A stretch of DNA of 64,000 nt from Streptomyces durocortorensis (GTDB taxonomy: Bacteria > Actinomycetota > Actinomycetes > Streptomycetales > Streptomycetaceae): the NCBI RefSeq assembly GCF_031760065.1, contig NZ_CP134500.1:6138001-6202000 (forward strand), read 5' to 3'. The notes under the pieces were generated by a model. The model did not search any database, was not told where the DNA came from, and saw nothing but the letters and a program-made list of their open reading frames with translations. The position numbers and the translations under genes were made by a program. Numbering within the stretch: the stretch's first letter is position 1; every line of letters starts with the position of its first letter. Below are positions 63,458 to 64,000 of the stretch, piece after piece.

Positions 63458-64000
63458 CTATCCCTCCATCAACTCCGACACCTTCACGAAGCGGTAGCCG
63501 CGCTCCCGCAGCTCCGGCACGATCCGGCGTACCGCCGCCTCCGTGGCCGGGGCCGCGCTGCGGGTGCAGTGCATCACGACGAGCGAGCCCGGACGCACTC
63601 CGGCCAGCACCTGATCGGCCACCGCGTCCGCGTCCGTGGCGAACGCGTCGCCGCTGACCACGTCCCACTGCACGGCCGTCACCTTCGCCGGGGCCAGCGC
63701 GCGCAGGGTGGCGTCGTCGTAGCAGCCGCCGGGGAAGCGGAAGTAGGGCACGACGTTCCGGGCCCCCGCCTTCCGGAACGCCGCGAAGGCGCGCTCCACG
63801 TCACGGGTCATCGCGGCCTTCTCGACCACCGGCAGTCCGTAGCAGGGGGTGCTGAAGGCGTAGTGGCTGTAGGAGTGGTTGGCGATCTCGAACAGCGGGT
63901 CCGTGCCGATGGCCTTCGCCTGGGCCGGGTACTCCTCGGCCCAGCGCCCGGTCATGAACACGGTCGACGGCACCTTCAGCCGCCGCAGCAGCGCGATCAG
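63458..64000 (-). CDS. Polysaccharide deacetylase (NodB domain), C-terminal part
   Basis: The frame is open from 64000 to a stop at 63458, giving 180 residues of the C-terminal part; the start lies beyond the window. NodB motifs are visible: EIANHSYSHYAFS (metal-binding H-S-x-S-H), VPYFRFPGGCYDD (R-F-P-G), VTAVQWDVVSGD and SLVVMHCTRSAAP (catalytic His). Such enzymes remove acetyl groups from chitin, peptidoglycan or other N-acetylated polymers, usually outside the cell. The N-terminal location signal cannot be seen. Confidence 0.88.
   Translation of the reverse strand: MIALLRRLKVPSTVFMTGRWAEEYPAQAKAIGTDPLFEIANHSYSHYAFSTPCYGLPVVEKAAMTRDVERAFAAFRKAGARNVVPYFRFPGGCYDDATLRALAPAKVTAVQWDVVSGDAFATDADAVADQVLAGVRPGSLVVMHCTRSAAPATEAAVRRIVPELRERGYRFVKVSELMEG

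Noticed and set aside
1..64000. tRNA, rRNA, riboswitch or CRISPR array
   Set aside because: I saw no cloverleaf or rRNA sequence, no regular spacer-repeat array and no recognisable riboswitch; weak RNA structures cannot be excluded by eye.

Overview
The window is very GC-rich, has GTG and TTG starts, dense operons with ATGA/GTGA overlaps, and a Tat-type lipoprotein. All of this points to a Streptomyces chromosome. From memory, the gene order (aconitase, ngcEFG, rok7B7, xylFGH, dxs, fadBA, rnd, DUF3000, hemE, HemY/HgoX-type oxidase, hemQ, DUF692, DUF4142) follows the S. coelicolor core segment from about SCO5999 to SCO6046. It is therefore core chromosome with some accessory inserts.

0-9 kb: the end of aconitase; a P-loop/GNAT-like/helix-turn-helix regulator divergent from a small secreted beta-trefoil protein; a membrane-anchored protein; a histidine phosphatase; and a large secreted GH92 alpha-mannosidase. 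9-17.5 kb: a sugar-uptake block, ngcEFG (N-acetylglucosamine/chitobiose type), the ROK regulator gene rok7B7 and xylFGH (xylose type). It carries a DasR-like site and two related LacI-like palindromes. 17.7-23.5 kb: dxs, an APC permease, galE (possibly leaderless) and an LCP ligase.

23.8-34.1 kb: a beta-propeller-like gene followed by a five-gene, fully overlapping operon: CDP-alcohol phosphotransferase, a 1499-residue GT2-GT2-TagF-like polymerase, an SGNH esterase, a beta-rich unknown and a phosphodiester glycosidase lipoprotein. With the flanking galE and LCP genes, this looks like a system that makes, decorates and attaches a phosphodiester-linked wall polymer. It is the best candidate here for an under-described system.

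34-47 kb: fadBA, a broken ferritin-like gene, rnd, an orphan LuxR-type response regulator, DUF3000, and the heme genes hemE, hemG/hgoX and hemQ (coproporphyrin-dependent route). 47-51.4 kb: an S33 peptidase, a DUF692 multinuclear-iron-oxidase-like protein with an extra C-terminal domain, and a DUF4142 protein.

51.5-59.4 kb: an accessory zone containing an IS end fragment, an IS630 3' remnant cut by a frameshifted IS256-type element, a complete IS5-type element with an accessory gene, and an ABC exporter whose ATPase and permease genes both carry frameshifts. 59.6-64 kb: a pentapeptide-repeat membrane protein, an AraC/GATase1 regulator with an isochorismatase-family hydrolase, and a partial polysaccharide deacetylase. 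I saw no tRNA, rRNA or CRISPR array.
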